From Thauera sp. (GTDB lineage: Bacteria; Pseudomonadota; Gammaproteobacteria; Burkholderiales; Rhodocyclaceae): a stretch of DNA of 64,000 nucleotides. Position 1 is the first letter of the stretch. Each line of letters begins with the position of its first letter. The stretch covers positions 33,532 through 97,531 of the forward strand of contig JAFLDS010000012.1 in assembly GCA_017302295.1 (NCBI GenBank), read 5' to 3'. Under the pieces are notes generated by a model. It was not told the DNA's origin. It searched no databases and saw only the letters and a list, made by a program, of their open reading frames with translations. This document shows, in pieces, positions 45,370-54,862 of this stretch. Made by a program: the position numbers and the translations under genes.

Positions 45370-46017
45370 ATGAATGCCGAAGACGTAGCCCGTTACCTGC
45401 GCGACAACCCGGATTTCCTGAGCGAACATGGCGAGCTGTTCACCCGCCTGACCGTGCCGCATCCGCAGCATGGGGGCCAGGCGATCTCGCTGGCGGAGCG
45501 CCAGCTGCACGCGCTGCGCGACAAGATCGGACAGCTCGAGCAGAAGCTGACCGAGCTGATCCGCTTCGGCGAAGAGAACGACGACATCAGCGATAAGGTG
45601 CACCGCCTGTCGGTCGCGCTGCTCGAGGCGACACGCTTCGAAGGCATCCGTCAGGCCCTGGTGTCGAACCTGCAGGAAGAGTTTTCCGTGCCGCACGTCG
45701 CGCTGCGCGTCTGGAATGGCACGGCGACCGGGGCGGAAGGGGGCGAGCCCGGCGAGGCTGCACGCCGCTACGTCGGGTCCGTGCGTCACGCCTACTGCGG
45801 CGCTCCGGACAATATGGACGTGCTGAGCTGGTTCGGCGAAGCCGCGCCGCATGTGCGTTCGCTCGCACTGATCCCGCTGCGGCACCGCGGCGAGACGATC
45901 GGTGCCCTCGCCCTGGGCAGTGCCGAGTCCGAGCGCTTCTACCCCGAGATGGGCACGCTCTACCTCGGGCGCATCGGCGAACTCGTCGCAGCCGCGCTGT
46001 CGTGCGCACGGGGCTGA
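45370..46017 (+). CDS. DUF484 family protein (GAF-like)
   Basis: A 215-residue protein with the DUF484 N-terminus (DVARYLRDNPDFLSEHGELF), a central coiled-coil helix (ERQLHALRDKIGQLEQKLTEL) and a GAF-like C-terminal half (SLALIPLRHRGETIGALALGS). An AGGAG sequence precedes ATG 45370. The function is unknown. Its constant place between dapF and xerC, and a 16-base overlap with xerC, suggest a link to chromosome dimer resolution, but this is only context. Confidence 0.92.
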   Translation: MNAEDVARYLRDNPDFLSEHGELFTRLTVPHPQHGGQAISLAERQLHALRDKIGQLEQKLTELIRFGEENDDISDKVHRLSVALLEATRFEGIRQALVSNLQEEFSVPHVALRVWNGTATGAEGGEPGEAARRYVGSVRHAYCGAPDNMDVLSWFGEAAPHVRSLALIPLRHRGETIGALALGSAESERFYPEMGTLYLGRIGELVAAALSCARG

Positions 46018-46919
46018 ACGATCCATCGGTCGAGCCCGGCCTGCCGGAGGCCGGCGCGGCCTGGCTGGCATGGCTCGCCACCCAGCGTCGCGCCGCCCGT
46101 CTCACGCTCGACGCATACCACAACGATCTCCAGGCCCTGAACCGGCTGGCCGACGGGCGCGATCCGGCCGTGCTGCAGCCGCCCGATATCCGGCGCTTCG
46201 TCGCGCGGCTGCACGGGGAGGGGCAGTCGGGGCGCTCGATCGCGCGCGCGCTGTCGGCCTGGCGCGGGCTTTATCGGTGGTTGATTCGCCACCGCGGTCT
46301 ACGCGCCAATCCGGTCGATGGCATCCGCGCACCCAAGTCACCCGTTCGCTTGCCGCGCGCGCTGTCGCCCGATCAGGCTCAGGCCCTGCTCGATCCGGCG
46401 CCGGACGGCGATCTCGAGTTGCGCGATGTGGCGATGTTCGAACTCTTCTACTCGTCGGGGCTGCGACTGGCCGAACTGGCCGCGCTCGATACTGACGGCG
46501 GCCTCGATCTCGCCGAAGGCATGGTCACGGTGACCGGCAAGCGCGGCCGCAGCCGCAGCGTGCCGGTGGGCGGCAAGGCACGGGCGGCCCTCGAGGCCTG
46601 GCTGGCGGTGCGCGCGCTGCGCGCCGTCGCCGACGAACGCGCGATTTTCGTTACGCGCACCGGCGGGCGCATGAGCCCGAGCGCCATCCGCAGCCGACTC
46701 GCGCAGCGCGCACGGGAACTGGGGCTGGGCGTGCACGTCCATCCACACATGCTGCGCCACAGCTTCGCCAGCCATCTGTTGCAGTCGAGCGGCGACCTGC
46801 GCGCTGTTCAGGAGCTGCTCGGCCACGCCAGCATACGTAGCACGCAAGTCTATACGCATCTGGATTTCCAGCATCTGGCCAAGGTGTATGACGCTGCGCA
46901 TCCGCGCGCGAGGAAGTAG
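46002..46919 (+). CDS. xerC: Tyrosine recombinase XerC
   Basis: Site-specific recombinase of 305 residues that resolves chromosome dimers at dif together with XerD. All catalytic residues are present: R155 (SGLRLAEL), K180, H249 and R252 (HMLRHSFASHLL), H275 (LLGHAS) and Y284 (VYTHLD). GTG at 46002 lies inside the end of the DUF484 gene, giving a 16-base overlap. Its dapF operon context separates it from phage integrases. Confidence 0.95.
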   Translation: MRTGLNDPSVEPGLPEAGAAWLAWLATQRRAARLTLDAYHNDLQALNRLADGRDPAVLQPPDIRRFVARLHGEGQSGRSIARALSAWRGLYRWLIRHRGLRANPVDGIRAPKSPVRLPRALSPDQAQALLDPAPDGDLELRDVAMFELFYSSGLRLAELAALDTDGGLDLAEGMVTVTGKRGRSRSVPVGGKARAALEAWLAVRALRAVADERAIFVTRTGGRMSPSAIRSRLAQRARELGLGVHVHPHMLRHSFASHLLQSSGDLRAVQELLGHASIRSTQVYTHLDFQHLAKVYDAAHPRARK

Positions 46920-47079
46920 CGGCCCCAGCGCGGAGGGGCTGCCCCACTTTGGGCACCGCCTTCCGGTGAAGGACGGGCGGGTTCGGCTATCCTCTGCGAC
47001 TATAAGCTGTTCAATACAAAATAATGAACTTGCCCCCGGACTCGCTTGCTCGCAGGCTCGTTGATCCGTCGAGGAACGC

Positions 47080-47589
47080 ATGTCAAACAAGTCCGGCCCC
47101 AAGCCAACAATTCCGCACCAGACGGAAATCCGCATCGAATCCGGTCCCGAAGCGCCTGCGGCGCGCGCGCTCAAACCTGTTGCACTCCTGCTGGCCCGCC
47201 ATGAGGTTCGTAATCTCAAGCGCTGGTTCGAGGAGTTCGATCGCGACATCCTGCTTCCCATCCTGCTCGGCGAGATCGCCCTGTACAACATCGGTGCGCG
47301 CGAGAACGGCGACGATCAGGGCGGCCATGACGAGCTTGCCTGCGCGGACAGTGCCCACCTGCGGCCCTGCAACGCCTACTCGATCGCCGCGGCGACTTCT
47401 CTTCCGCGCGAGACGGTGCGTCGAAAGATCGCCCGCCTGATCGAGTTGGGCTGGATCTCGCGGCGCGACAACGGCCATCTGTTCGTGACCGGCGAAGCCT
47501 TGCGGCGTTTCGGCTCGATGCTCACTTCGCGCGACCTGCCGGAGCTGATCGAAACGGCGGACCGCGCCCGGCGCCTGCTCAACGAGTGA
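47080..47589 (+). CDS. Winged-helix DNA-binding protein, MarR-like
   Basis: A 169-residue predicted transcription factor. A helical N-terminal region (LLARHEVRNLKRWFEEFDRDILLPILLGEIALYNIG, here LKRWFEEFDRDILLPI) is followed by a winged helix: NAYSIAAATSLPRETVRRKIARLIELGWI (as YSIAAATSLPRETVRRKI) and a wing RRDNGHLFVTGEA. No ligand-binding domain is added. A TATAAG at 47001-47006 may be part of its promoter. Its targets are unknown; neither neighbour is an obvious candidate. Confidence 0.83.
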   Translation: MSNKSGPKPTIPHQTEIRIESGPEAPAARALKPVALLLARHEVRNLKRWFEEFDRDILLPILLGEIALYNIGARENGDDQGGHDELACADSAHLRPCNAYSIAAATSLPRETVRRKIARLIELGWISRRDNGHLFVTGEALRRFGSMLTSRDLPELIETADRARRLLNE

Positions 47590-47648
47590 GTGCGGCGCAT
47601 GCGGCGAGGCCGTGTGCGACCGTGCCGCCGAGTGATTCGAGAGCCTTC

Positions 47649-48002
47649 TCAGGGCTGTGCGCTGCTGCGTGGCCGGTAATCAGGATTGGGGCCCGGTTCG
47701 GACAGCCACACGGCCCCCTGCAGCAGGGCAATCGCGAGCACCAGCAGCGCGAAATAGCGGCGTTGCCCCGCGCGGCCCGGCAGGCTGCGCTGCTCCATGT
47801 AATAGAACCGGCGCAGAAAGCTCCCTCCGGCGGCAGCCATCGCCAGCAGCGCGGCGCCCAGCAGGCGCGAGGCGGCGGCGTCGAACTGGCGGCCGATCGC
47901 CGGGTTCCAACGGTCGGGCATGAAGAAGGCGGGCGCCTGCGTCAGCAGGTAGAGTCCGCCGAGCAGGCACAGCATGAACATCAGCACCTGGGTGGTGCGC
48001 AT
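47649..48002 (-). CDS. Small membrane protein of unknown function
   Basis: A 117-residue protein with three predicted helices (about 5-22, 45-62 and 85-102) and a proline-rich tail. I do not recognise the family. It ends the minus-strand group ruvA-ruvB, starting 13 bases after the ruvB stop, so it is probably cotranscribed with ruvB. Confidence 0.72.
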   Translation of the reverse strand: MRTTQVLMFMLCLLGGLYLLTQAPAFFMPDRWNPAIGRQFDAAASRLLGAALLAMAAAGGSFLRRFYYMEQRSLPGRAGQRRYFALLVLAIALLQGAVWLSEPGPNPDYRPRSSAQP

Positions 48003-48015
48003 GTCAGCGTCCCGC

Positions 48016-49077
<1,062 letters not shown>

Positions 49078-49102
49078 GGCTGTCGTGATGGTGCAGTCTG
49101 CA

Positions 49103-49160
49103 CGGTAGGAGCGGACCTGGCCGCGATTGGACGTCGGTCGCGGCCAGGTCCGCTCCTACG
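49103..49160. repeat. REP-like inverted pair between ruvA and ruvB
   Basis: Arms at 49103-49126 and 49138-49160 are reverse complements of the GTAGGAGCGGACCTGGCCGC unit (GGACCTGG variant). The pair would form a stem of over 20 base pairs in the ruvA-ruvB message. Confidence 0.92.
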
Positions 49161-49180
49161 GGAAGGCGGCTCGGGCCGGC

Positions 49181-49780
49181 TCATGATTTCGACAAGGCCT
49201 TCAGCGCCTGGCGGATGCCGTCCGACACGCCGACGTCCTCCGGAAGGCCCTTCATCGCGCCCAGCGCCTCGCGTTCGTTGTAGCCCAGCGCGAGCAGCGC
49301 GTTGAGGATGTCGCTCCTGGCATCGGGCGCCGCGCCCGGCGCGGCAACGAGCCGGGTGCCGGCCATGCTGGGCAGGGCCTTGCCGAGCTTGTCGCGCAAC
49401 TCGAGCAGCAGGCGTTCGGCCGTTTTCTTGCCGATGCCGGGGATCTTCACCAGCCGCCCCGCTTCCTGTAGCGCGACTGCCTGCGCGAGGTCGTTCACCG
49501 ACAGCCCGGACAGCACCGCCAGCGCCATGCGCGCGCCGATGCCGGAGACCTTCAGCAGCTGGCGGAAGGTGGCGCGTTCCTCGTCGCTGGCGAAGCCGAA
49601 CAGGAAGTGGCCATCCTCGCGCACGACGAAATGCGTGTGCAGGCTGACCTGGGCGCCGGTGGCCGGCAGGCCGTAGAAGGTGCTCATCGGCACGTCGATC
49701 TCATAGCCCACGCCATGCACGTCGACGAGGATTTGCGGCGGGTTCTTTTCCAGCAGGGTGCCGGTGATGCGTCCGATCAT
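49181..49780 (-). CDS. ruvA: Holliday junction binding protein RuvA
   Basis: A 199-residue RuvA. The N-terminal OB-fold starts [21 protein letters not shown], the helix-hairpin-helix region shows [16 protein letters not shown] and [16 protein letters not shown], and the C-terminal RuvB-binding domain ([15 protein letters not shown]) is present. It forms a tetramer that holds the junction while RuvB pumps DNA. It is upstream of ruvB on the same strand. Confidence 0.97.
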   Translation of the reverse strand: MIGRITGTLLEKNPPQILVDVHGVGYEIDVPMSTFYGLPATGAQVSLHTHFVVREDGHFLFGFASDEERATFRQLLKVSGIGARMALAVLSGLSVNDLAQAVALQEAGRLVKIPGIGKKTAERLLLELRDKLGKALPSMAGTRLVAAPGAAPDARSDILNALLALGYNEREALGAMKGLPEDVGVSDGIRQALKALSKS

Positions 49781-49888
49781 GATGGTGCGACGGTGGGGCG
49801 ACAGGCTTCGAGTCTACCAGCGTCCGCCGTGCAGGGCGTGTCGAAAGTGGGTTTTTGTACAGTTCGCCTGCGGGGCGGTCCGTCGGTC

Positions 49889-50845
49889 TCAGCGCTGGCC
49901 GCTCCACGCCAGCGTTGCGGCCAGGATCAGGCCGTGGAGGTTTGCGGCGAGGATGGTGCGCTTGATCGCCGGCGCGAGTTCTTCCGGCTGCGAGGCGAGG
50001 TGCAGCAGTTCGCGTGCGGCGGAAAAGGACAGCACCATCGTCATCGCCGCGGCAGCGGTCTTCTGCGGCAGGATGCCTCTGGAGACCATCGCCACCAGCC
50101 AGCCGTAGGCGACGATGGCGATCAGCAGGTAGGCCCATTTTGCCGCCTGTGGGCCAAGCCGGACCACGAGCGTGCGCTTGCCGGCCGCGGCGTCACCGTC
50201 GTGGTCGGGGAATTGATTGATGAACAGCAGGTTGGCCACGAGCAAGGCGTAGGACAGGCCCGCCGCCACCGGCAGCGGCGCGAGGCTGCCGCGCTGCACG
50301 TAGTCGCTGCCGACGACCACCAGCAGCCAGGCGGCGGCGATCGCCAGTTCGCCTACTCCGCGTTTCATCAACGCCAGCGGCGGCGCGGAGTAAGCCCAGC
50401 CGGCCGCCAGTCCGGCGGCGCCAATGGCGAGCAGGCCGGGGCCGCTGTGCCAGGCGAGCCACAGGCCGGCAGGAATCACCAGGGCGAGCAGGAGATAGCC
50501 GAAGAGGCCGGTCTGGCCTTCGCTCAGAACGCCGTTCTGGATGAAGCGGCTGCCGCCGGTGAAGGGAAACAGACGGCGGGTGTTGGCGGCGTCGGTGCCG
50601 CTGCGTGCGTCGTGGTAATCATTCACGACGTTGGCGCCGGCGTGGGCGACGAGGGCGAACAGCAGGGTCACGACCGCGGTGGCCGCATCCATCGCCACGC
50701 CGTCGCGGTGCGCGCTGGCCAAGCCGATCAGGCAGGCCACCAGCGTCACCGACAGGAAAGCGGGCCGCGTCGCGCAGACGTAGCGCAAGACCGGGTTGCG
50801 GAGGCGTTCCCGGAGCGGCTCAGCTGACGTGCCCGGGCGGCTCAC
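49889..50845 (-). CDS. UbiA-family prenyltransferase (MenA-like)
   Basis: A 318-residue membrane prenyltransferase with eight or nine helices. The first prenyl-diphosphate motif is NVVNDYHDARSGTD and the second is NQFPDHDGDAAAGKRTL. These, and the KRTL continuation, are closest to MenA-like enzymes that prenylate an aromatic ring in quinone synthesis, but no menaquinone gene is nearby, so the acceptor is unsure. The GTG start overlaps the rng stop by four bases (GTGA). A frame that stays open for 500 more codons upstream crosses rng and is a shadow, not a fusion. Confidence 0.86.
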   Translation of the reverse strand: MSRPGTSAEPLRERLRNPVLRYVCATRPAFLSVTLVACLIGLASAHRDGVAMDAATAVVTLLFALVAHAGANVVNDYHDARSGTDAANTRRLFPFTGGSRFIQNGVLSEGQTGLFGYLLLALVIPAGLWLAWHSGPGLLAIGAAGLAAGWAYSAPPLALMKRGVGELAIAAAWLLVVVGSDYVQRGSLAPLPVAAGLSYALLVANLLFINQFPDHDGDAAAGKRTLVVRLGPQAAKWAYLLIAIVAYGWLVAMVSRGILPQKTAAAAMTMVLSFSAARELLHLASQPEELAPAIKRTILAANLHGLILAATLAWSGQR

Positions 50846-52296
50846 AGCAGCACGATGTCGAACTGTTCCTGCGTATAGCTCGCCTCCGCGTGCAGCGAGA
50901 TCTTCTTGTCGATGAAGTCCGACAGCATCGCCAGCGACTGGCTTTCCTCGTCGAGGAAGAGGTCGATGACGTCCGGCCCGGCCAGCACGCGGAACTCCTT
51001 GGCGTTGAACTGGCGGGCCTCGCGGATCAGCTCGCGCAGGATCTCGTAGGCCACGGTGCGCGCCGTCTTCACTTCGCCGCGACCGCCGCAGGTGGGGCAG
51101 GGCTCGCACAGCAGGTGGGCGAGCGATTCGCGGGTGCGCTTGCGCGTCATCTCCACCAGGCCGAGCGCGGTGAAGCCGTTGATGCTCATCTTGGTGTGGT
51201 CGCGCGACAGCGCCTTGCGGAACTCGTCGAGCACCATCTCGCGGTGCTCGGTGTTCTCCATGTCGATGAAGTCGATGATGATGATGCCGCCGAGGTTGCG
51301 CAGCCGCAGCTGGCGCGCGATCGCCTGGGTGGCCTCGAGGTTGGTCTTGAAGATGGTGTCGTCGAAGTTGCGTGCACCGACGAAGCCGCCGGTGTTCACG
51401 TCGACGGTGGTCATCGCCTCGGTCTGGTCGATGATCAGGTAGCCGCCAGACTTCAGGTCGACGCGGCGGGCGAGCGCCTTCTGGATCTCTTCCTCGACGT
51501 TGTAGAGATCGAACAGCGGCCGGTCGCCGCTGTAGTGCTCGATGAGCGGAAGCACCTGCGGCGTGTATTCGGCGGCGAAGGTGGTCAGCTTCTGGAAGTT
51601 CTCCCGCGAATCGACGCGGATGCGGCTGGTGTCGTCGGTGACGAGGTCGCGCAGGGTGCGCTGGCCCAGGCCGAGGTCCTCGTGCAGCACCTTGGGCGGG
51701 AAGGCGCCGGTGGTGCTGTTGCCGATCTCGCGCCACAGCTTGCGCAGGTAGGCGATGTCGGCGGCGAGCTCGTCGTCGGAGGCGGATTCGGCCATCGTGC
51801 GCACGATGAAGCCGCCCGGCTCGTCGGACGGCACGAGCCGGGTGAGCCGCGTGCGCAGCGCCTCGCGCTCGGCTTCGTCCTCGATGCGCTGCGAAATGCC
51901 GATGTGCTTTTCCTGCGGCAGGTACACCAGCAGCCGGCCGGCGATGCTGATCTGGGTGGAGAGGCGCGCGCCCTTGGTGCCGATCGGGTCCTTCAGCACC
52001 TGCACCGTCAGGTTCTGGCCTTCGGCGAGGATGCGCTCGATCGGCCGGGCGCATTCGCCGTTCTGGCGGTCCGTCCAGATGTCGGCCACGTGCAGGAAGG
52101 CGGTGCGCTCGAGGCCGATGTCGATGAACGCCGACTGCATGCCGGGCAGCACGCGCACGACCTTGCCAAGGTAGATGTTGCCGACGATGCCGCGGCTCGC
52201 GGTGCGTTCGACGTGCAGCTCCTGCACGACGCCCTGCTCGACGATGGCGACCCGCGTTTCCTGCGGGGTGAAATTGATGAGGAACTCGATGCTCAT
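50842..52296 (-). CDS. rng: Ribonuclease G
   Basis: Endoribonuclease of 484 residues that matures 16S rRNA and decays mRNA. An S1 domain lies near residues 35-125 (GNIYLGKVVRVLPGMQSAFIDIG, as GNIYLGKVVRVLPGMQ). The catalytic DNase-like region shows TVDVNTGGFVGARNFDDT and IIIIDFIDM, and the zinc link is CEPCPTCGG. It lacks the long C-terminal scaffold that marks RNase E. ATG 52296 is preferred over a start 17 codons upstream, which falls in a leader hairpin. It is the start of rng-UbiA and follows maf. Confidence 0.96.
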   Translation of the reverse strand: MSIEFLINFTPQETRVAIVEQGVVQELHVERTASRGIVGNIYLGKVVRVLPGMQSAFIDIGLERTAFLHVADIWTDRQNGECARPIERILAEGQNLTVQVLKDPIGTKGARLSTQISIAGRLLVYLPQEKHIGISQRIEDEAEREALRTRLTRLVPSDEPGGFIVRTMAESASDDELAADIAYLRKLWREIGNSTTGAFPPKVLHEDLGLGQRTLRDLVTDDTSRIRVDSRENFQKLTTFAAEYTPQVLPLIEHYSGDRPLFDLYNVEEEIQKALARRVDLKSGGYLIIDQTEAMTTVDVNTGGFVGARNFDDTIFKTNLEATQAIARQLRLRNLGGIIIIDFIDMENTEHREMVLDEFRKALSRDHTKMSINGFTALGLVEMTRKRTRESLAHLLCEPCPTCGGRGEVKTARTVAYEILRELIREARQFNAKEFRVLAGPDVIDLFLDEESQSLAMLSDFIDKKISLHAEASYTQEQFDIVLL

Positions 52297-52317
52297 GACG
52301 CGCTGCTGCAATGGGAA

Positions 52318-52354
52318 ATGCGCAATGGCGCGCGTATGGGGCGCCATTGCGCAT
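52318..52354 (-). promoter_or_regulatory. Perfect 14-bp hairpin in the rng leader
   Basis: ATGCGCAATGGCGC at 52318-52331 is an exact inverted copy of 52341-52354, with a 9-base loop. It lies 22 bases ahead of the rng start codon. There is no T-tract, so it looks like an mRNA leader structure rather than a terminator. Confidence 0.7.
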
Positions 52355-52406
52355 GGCTCATCGCGACACGGGCACTGAGCTGCCCGCGCGCAGCTTGCCG
52401 CGCGGG

Positions 52407-53021
52407 CTACAGAGAATAGCCGAAGGCGTCGAGCAATTGCGCGGTTTCGAACAGCGGCAGGCCCATGATCCCGGAGTAGCTGCCGCGGATCTCCTCGATG
52501 AAGATCGCCGCCCGCCCCTGGATGCCGTAGGCGCCGGCCTTGTCCATGGGTTCGCCGGTGGCGATGTAGTGGCGGATGTCGGTGTCGCTCAGCGCGCGGA
52601 AGCGCACGTCGCTCACCGACAGGCGGCTGCGCGTGCGCTCGCCGTCACTGACTGCGATCGCCGTCAGCACACGGTGGCTGCGTCCGGACAGGCGGCGAAG
52701 GATGGCGTGGGCGTCCACCGCGTCGGCCGGCTTGCCGACGATCTCGCCATCGACTTCGAGCGTGGTGTCGGCCGACAGCACCGGCTGGCGCAGCATCTTG
52801 CGCCACAGGATGCGCCGGACGCCGGCCTGGGCCTTGGTCAGGGCGATGCGTTCGACATAGCGTTCGACGCCCTCGCCGGGCTGCGGGGTTTCATCGACGT
52901 CGGCGTCTTCGCCGCGCTCGCCGTCGCGGAAGGTCAGGACGTCGAAATGCACGCCGATCTGGCGCAGCAGTTCACGCCGGCGGGGGCTCTTGGAGGCGAG
53001 ATAGATGCGAGGTGGATTCAT
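52407..53021 (-). CDS. maf: Maf family nucleotide pyrophosphatase (YhdE type)
   Basis: House-cleaning pyrophosphatase of 204 residues, predicted to hydrolyse dTTP, UTP and modified forms. It opens IYLASKSPRRRELLRQIGV, has the catalytic Asp in LSADTTLEVDG and KPADAVDAH, and the YhdE-type KAGAYGIQGRAA and GLPLFET segments. It belongs to the string nadD-rsfS-rlmH-maf-rng typical of betaproteobacteria, though here a repeat-filled gap of about 300 bases separates it from rlmH. Confidence 0.94.
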   Translation of the reverse strand: MNPPRIYLASKSPRRRELLRQIGVHFDVLTFRDGERGEDADVDETPQPGEGVERYVERIALTKAQAGVRRILWRKMLRQPVLSADTTLEVDGEIVGKPADAVDAHAILRRLSGRSHRVLTAIAVSDGERTRSRLSVSDVRFRALSDTDIRHYIATGEPMDKAGAYGIQGRAAIFIEEIRGSYSGIMGLPLFETAQLLDAFGYSL

Positions 53022-53151
53022 CTGCGAAGTCGTTGCGGATAGGACAGGCGACGGATGGGAAGAGGCAGACGGCTAACCGGCATTTTACGCGCATTCGCGT
53101 GGAATGCAGTCGAGCCAACTGCCGCAGGAGCGATCAGCGCCGGTGGCAGCG

Positions 53152-53288
53152 GTGCGTCGTAGGAGCGCGCTTGAGCGCGACCGAAGCACGTGTCGGGGGC
53201 AGGCGTGACGGTCTCATTCCCGGGTGCGTCGTAGGAGCGCGCTTGAGCGCGACCGAAGCTGTGGAGTCGCGGTCAAGCCCGCCCGTGC
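53152..53288. repeat. Cluster of REP-like units with a 37-base direct repeat
   Basis: A 37-base sequence containing GTAGGAGCGCGCTTGAGCGC is repeated exactly at 53151-53187 and 53223-53259 (period 72 bases). An inverted arm of the main family (GTCGCGGTCAAGCCCGC) lies at 53265-53288. These fill the maf-rlmH gap of 298 bases, which has no gene. Confidence 0.9.
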
Positions 53289-53319
53289 GCGACAGACGCC
53301 CGAAGTAGCAGCCGCAAGC

Positions 53320-53790
53320 CTATTCCCGATGGTAGGGATGGTTTCGCAGCACCGTCCATGCGCGATATAGCGCTTCGGCCAGCAGCGGACGCACCAGGGC
53401 GTGGGGGAGCGTCAGGCTCGACAGGCGGATGGCCTCTTGCGCGCCGGACTTGAGCTCGGGCGAGAGGCCGTCGGGCCCGCCGACGATCAGCGCCACGTCC
53501 TGGCCTTCGCCCTGCCAGGCCTCGAGCCGGCGTGCGAGCGCAACGGTGCTGAGGTCGCCGCCGCGCTCGTCGAGGATCACGCGGCGGCAGCGCGGCGGCA
53601 GCGCGGCCTCGATGCGGGCCGCTTCGGCCGCCATCATCGCCTCCACCGTCTTGCCGCTGGTGCGCGGCTCGGCCTTCACCTCGATCAGCTGCAGCGGCAG
53701 TTCGCGCGGCATGCGGCGGGCGAACTCGTCGAAGCCGGCTTCCACCCATGACGGCATGCGATGGCCGACAGCGACGACGAAAAGCTTCAT
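53320..53790 (-). CDS. rlmH: 23S rRNA pseudouridine-1915 N3-methyltransferase RlmH
   Basis: SPOUT-class methyltransferase of 156 residues, methylating pseudouridine 1915 in helix 69 of 23S rRNA. Seen: [38 protein letters not shown] and [29 protein letters not shown] (ending [15 protein letters not shown]), the last being the conserved knot end. It follows rsfS by 25 bases. Confidence 0.97.
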   Translation of the reverse strand: MKLFVVAVGHRMPSWVEAGFDEFARRMPRELPLQLIEVKAEPRTSGKTVEAMMAAEAARIEAALPPRCRRVILDERGGDLSTVALARRLEAWQGEGQDVALIVGGPDGLSPELKSGAQEAIRLSSLTLPHALVRPLLAEALYRAWTVLRNHPYHRE

Positions 53791-53815
53791 GACGATCGAG
53801 CCGGGCGGCAGGCGA

Positions 53816-54160
53816 TCAGGCGGCGCGCCGGCTGGCGGGGGCTGTCGCCCACAACTCTTCCAACTTGTAATAGGCGCGCACCGCCGGCTGCATGACGTGC
53901 ACCACGATGCTGCCGAGGTCCACCAGGACCCACTCGCCGCTGTCTTCGCCCTCGACGCTGATCACCTCGCCGCCGGCCTCCTTGACCTTGTCGATGACAT
54001 TGCGCGCGAGCGCCCGCGTCTGGCGGCTGGATTCGGCGCTGGCGACGACGATGGCGTCGAACAGCGCGGTCACCCGGGTGGTGTCGATGGTTTCGATGTC
54101 GCGCGCCTTGATGTCTTCGAGGGCGGAGATGACGATCTGTTGCAGCGTGGGGGTATCCAT
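53816..54160 (-). CDS. rsfS: Ribosomal silencing factor RsfS
   Basis: A 114-residue factor that binds ribosomal protein L14 and blocks subunit joining when nutrients are short. It matches the family over [50 protein letters not shown] and YKLEELW. It lies between nadD and rlmH, the usual order. Confidence 0.97.
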   Translation of the reverse strand: MDTPTLQQIVISALEDIKARDIETIDTTRVTALFDAIVVASAESSRQTRALARNVIDKVKEAGGEVISVEGEDSGEWVLVDLGSIVVHVMQPAVRAYYKLEELWATAPASRRAA

Positions 54161-54178
54161 GTGGCTCCGTGGTTGCGG

Positions 54179-54862
54179 TCAGCGGTAGAGGTTGTGCAAG
54201 TCAATATAGTCGAGAACGGCGGCCGGCAGCAGGTAGCGCGCGCTGTGGCCGCCGCGGATGAGGTCGCGGACGAGCGAGGCGGAGATCGCCAGCGGCGTCA
54301 TGTCGAACGGGATCACGCGCCCGGCCGGGGAAACGGAGAGGTCGGCGGGCGCGTTCGTCAGGCGGTCGCGACAGGCGGCGTCCAGCGCCGGCGACAGCAC
54401 CGCCGGCCAGCGCCGGCCGTGCGGCGCATAGCCGGGCCGGTTGGCGACGGCCATGTGGGCGAGCTCGAACAGCTCGGTCCAGCGGTGCCAGCCGGGCAGG
54501 CCCTCGAAGGCGTCGGCGCCGAGGATGAGCACCAGCGGCTGGCGCGGGCCGAGTTCGGCGCGCAGGCGCTCGAGGGTGAGCACGGTGTAGCTCTTCTGCG
54601 GCGCGCGCACTTCGCCGTCGTCCACCTCGAGTCCCGGATTGCCTTCGACCGCCAGTCGCGCCATGGCCAGGCGGTCGTCCGCGGTCGAGCCGGGCGCGCC
54701 GCGGTGCGGTGGCTGGCCGGCGGGGATCAGGCGCACGCGAGCGAGCGCCAGCGCTTCGCGCGCTTCCTCGGCGAGCCGCAGGTGGGCGAGATGGATGGGG
54801 TCGAAGGTGCCGCCGAGCACGCCGAGCGGGCGCGCTTCGGGCCGCGCGGACTCAGTCGGCAT
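54179..54862 (-). CDS. nadD: Nicotinate-nucleotide adenylyltransferase
   Basis: NAD biosynthesis enzyme of 227 residues, adenylating nicotinate mononucleotide. The nucleotidyltransferase motif reads GGTFDPIHLAHL (Ala in place of the common Gly in the HxGH motif), followed by ILGADAFEGLPGW. The second motif is ISASLVRDLI where ISSTxxR is usual. Both changes are conservative. The start at MPTESARPEARPLG overlaps the upstream membrane-protein gene by 11 bases; a longer frame runs into that gene and is not used. Confidence 0.95.
   Translation of the reverse strand: MPTESARPEARPLGVLGGTFDPIHLAHLRLAEEAREALALARVRLIPAGQPPHRGAPGSTADDRLAMARLAVEGNPGLEVDDGEVRAPQKSYTVLTLERLRAELGPRQPLVLILGADAFEGLPGWHRWTELFELAHMAVANRPGYAPHGRRWPAVLSPALDAACRDRLTNAPADLSVSPAGRVIPFDMTPLAISASLVRDLIRGGHSARYLLPAAVLDYIDLHNLYR

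Noticed and set aside
46002-46919. Tyrosine recombinase considered as a phage or island integrase.
   Set aside because: The dapF-DUF484-xerC gene order and XerC-type motifs mark the housekeeping recombinase; no att repeats or phage genes are near.
50846-52354. A continuous frame joining the UbiA-family protein to 500 upstream codons, suggesting a fusion.
   Set aside because: The upstream part is an alternative frame of rng with Arg/Ala-rich nonsense. The rng stop overlaps a GTG start, the normal coupled arrangement.
53022-53319. Repeated units between maf and rlmH considered as a CRISPR array.
   Set aside because: Only two exact direct copies, belonging to a dispersed palindromic REP family, with no regular spacer series and no cas genes.
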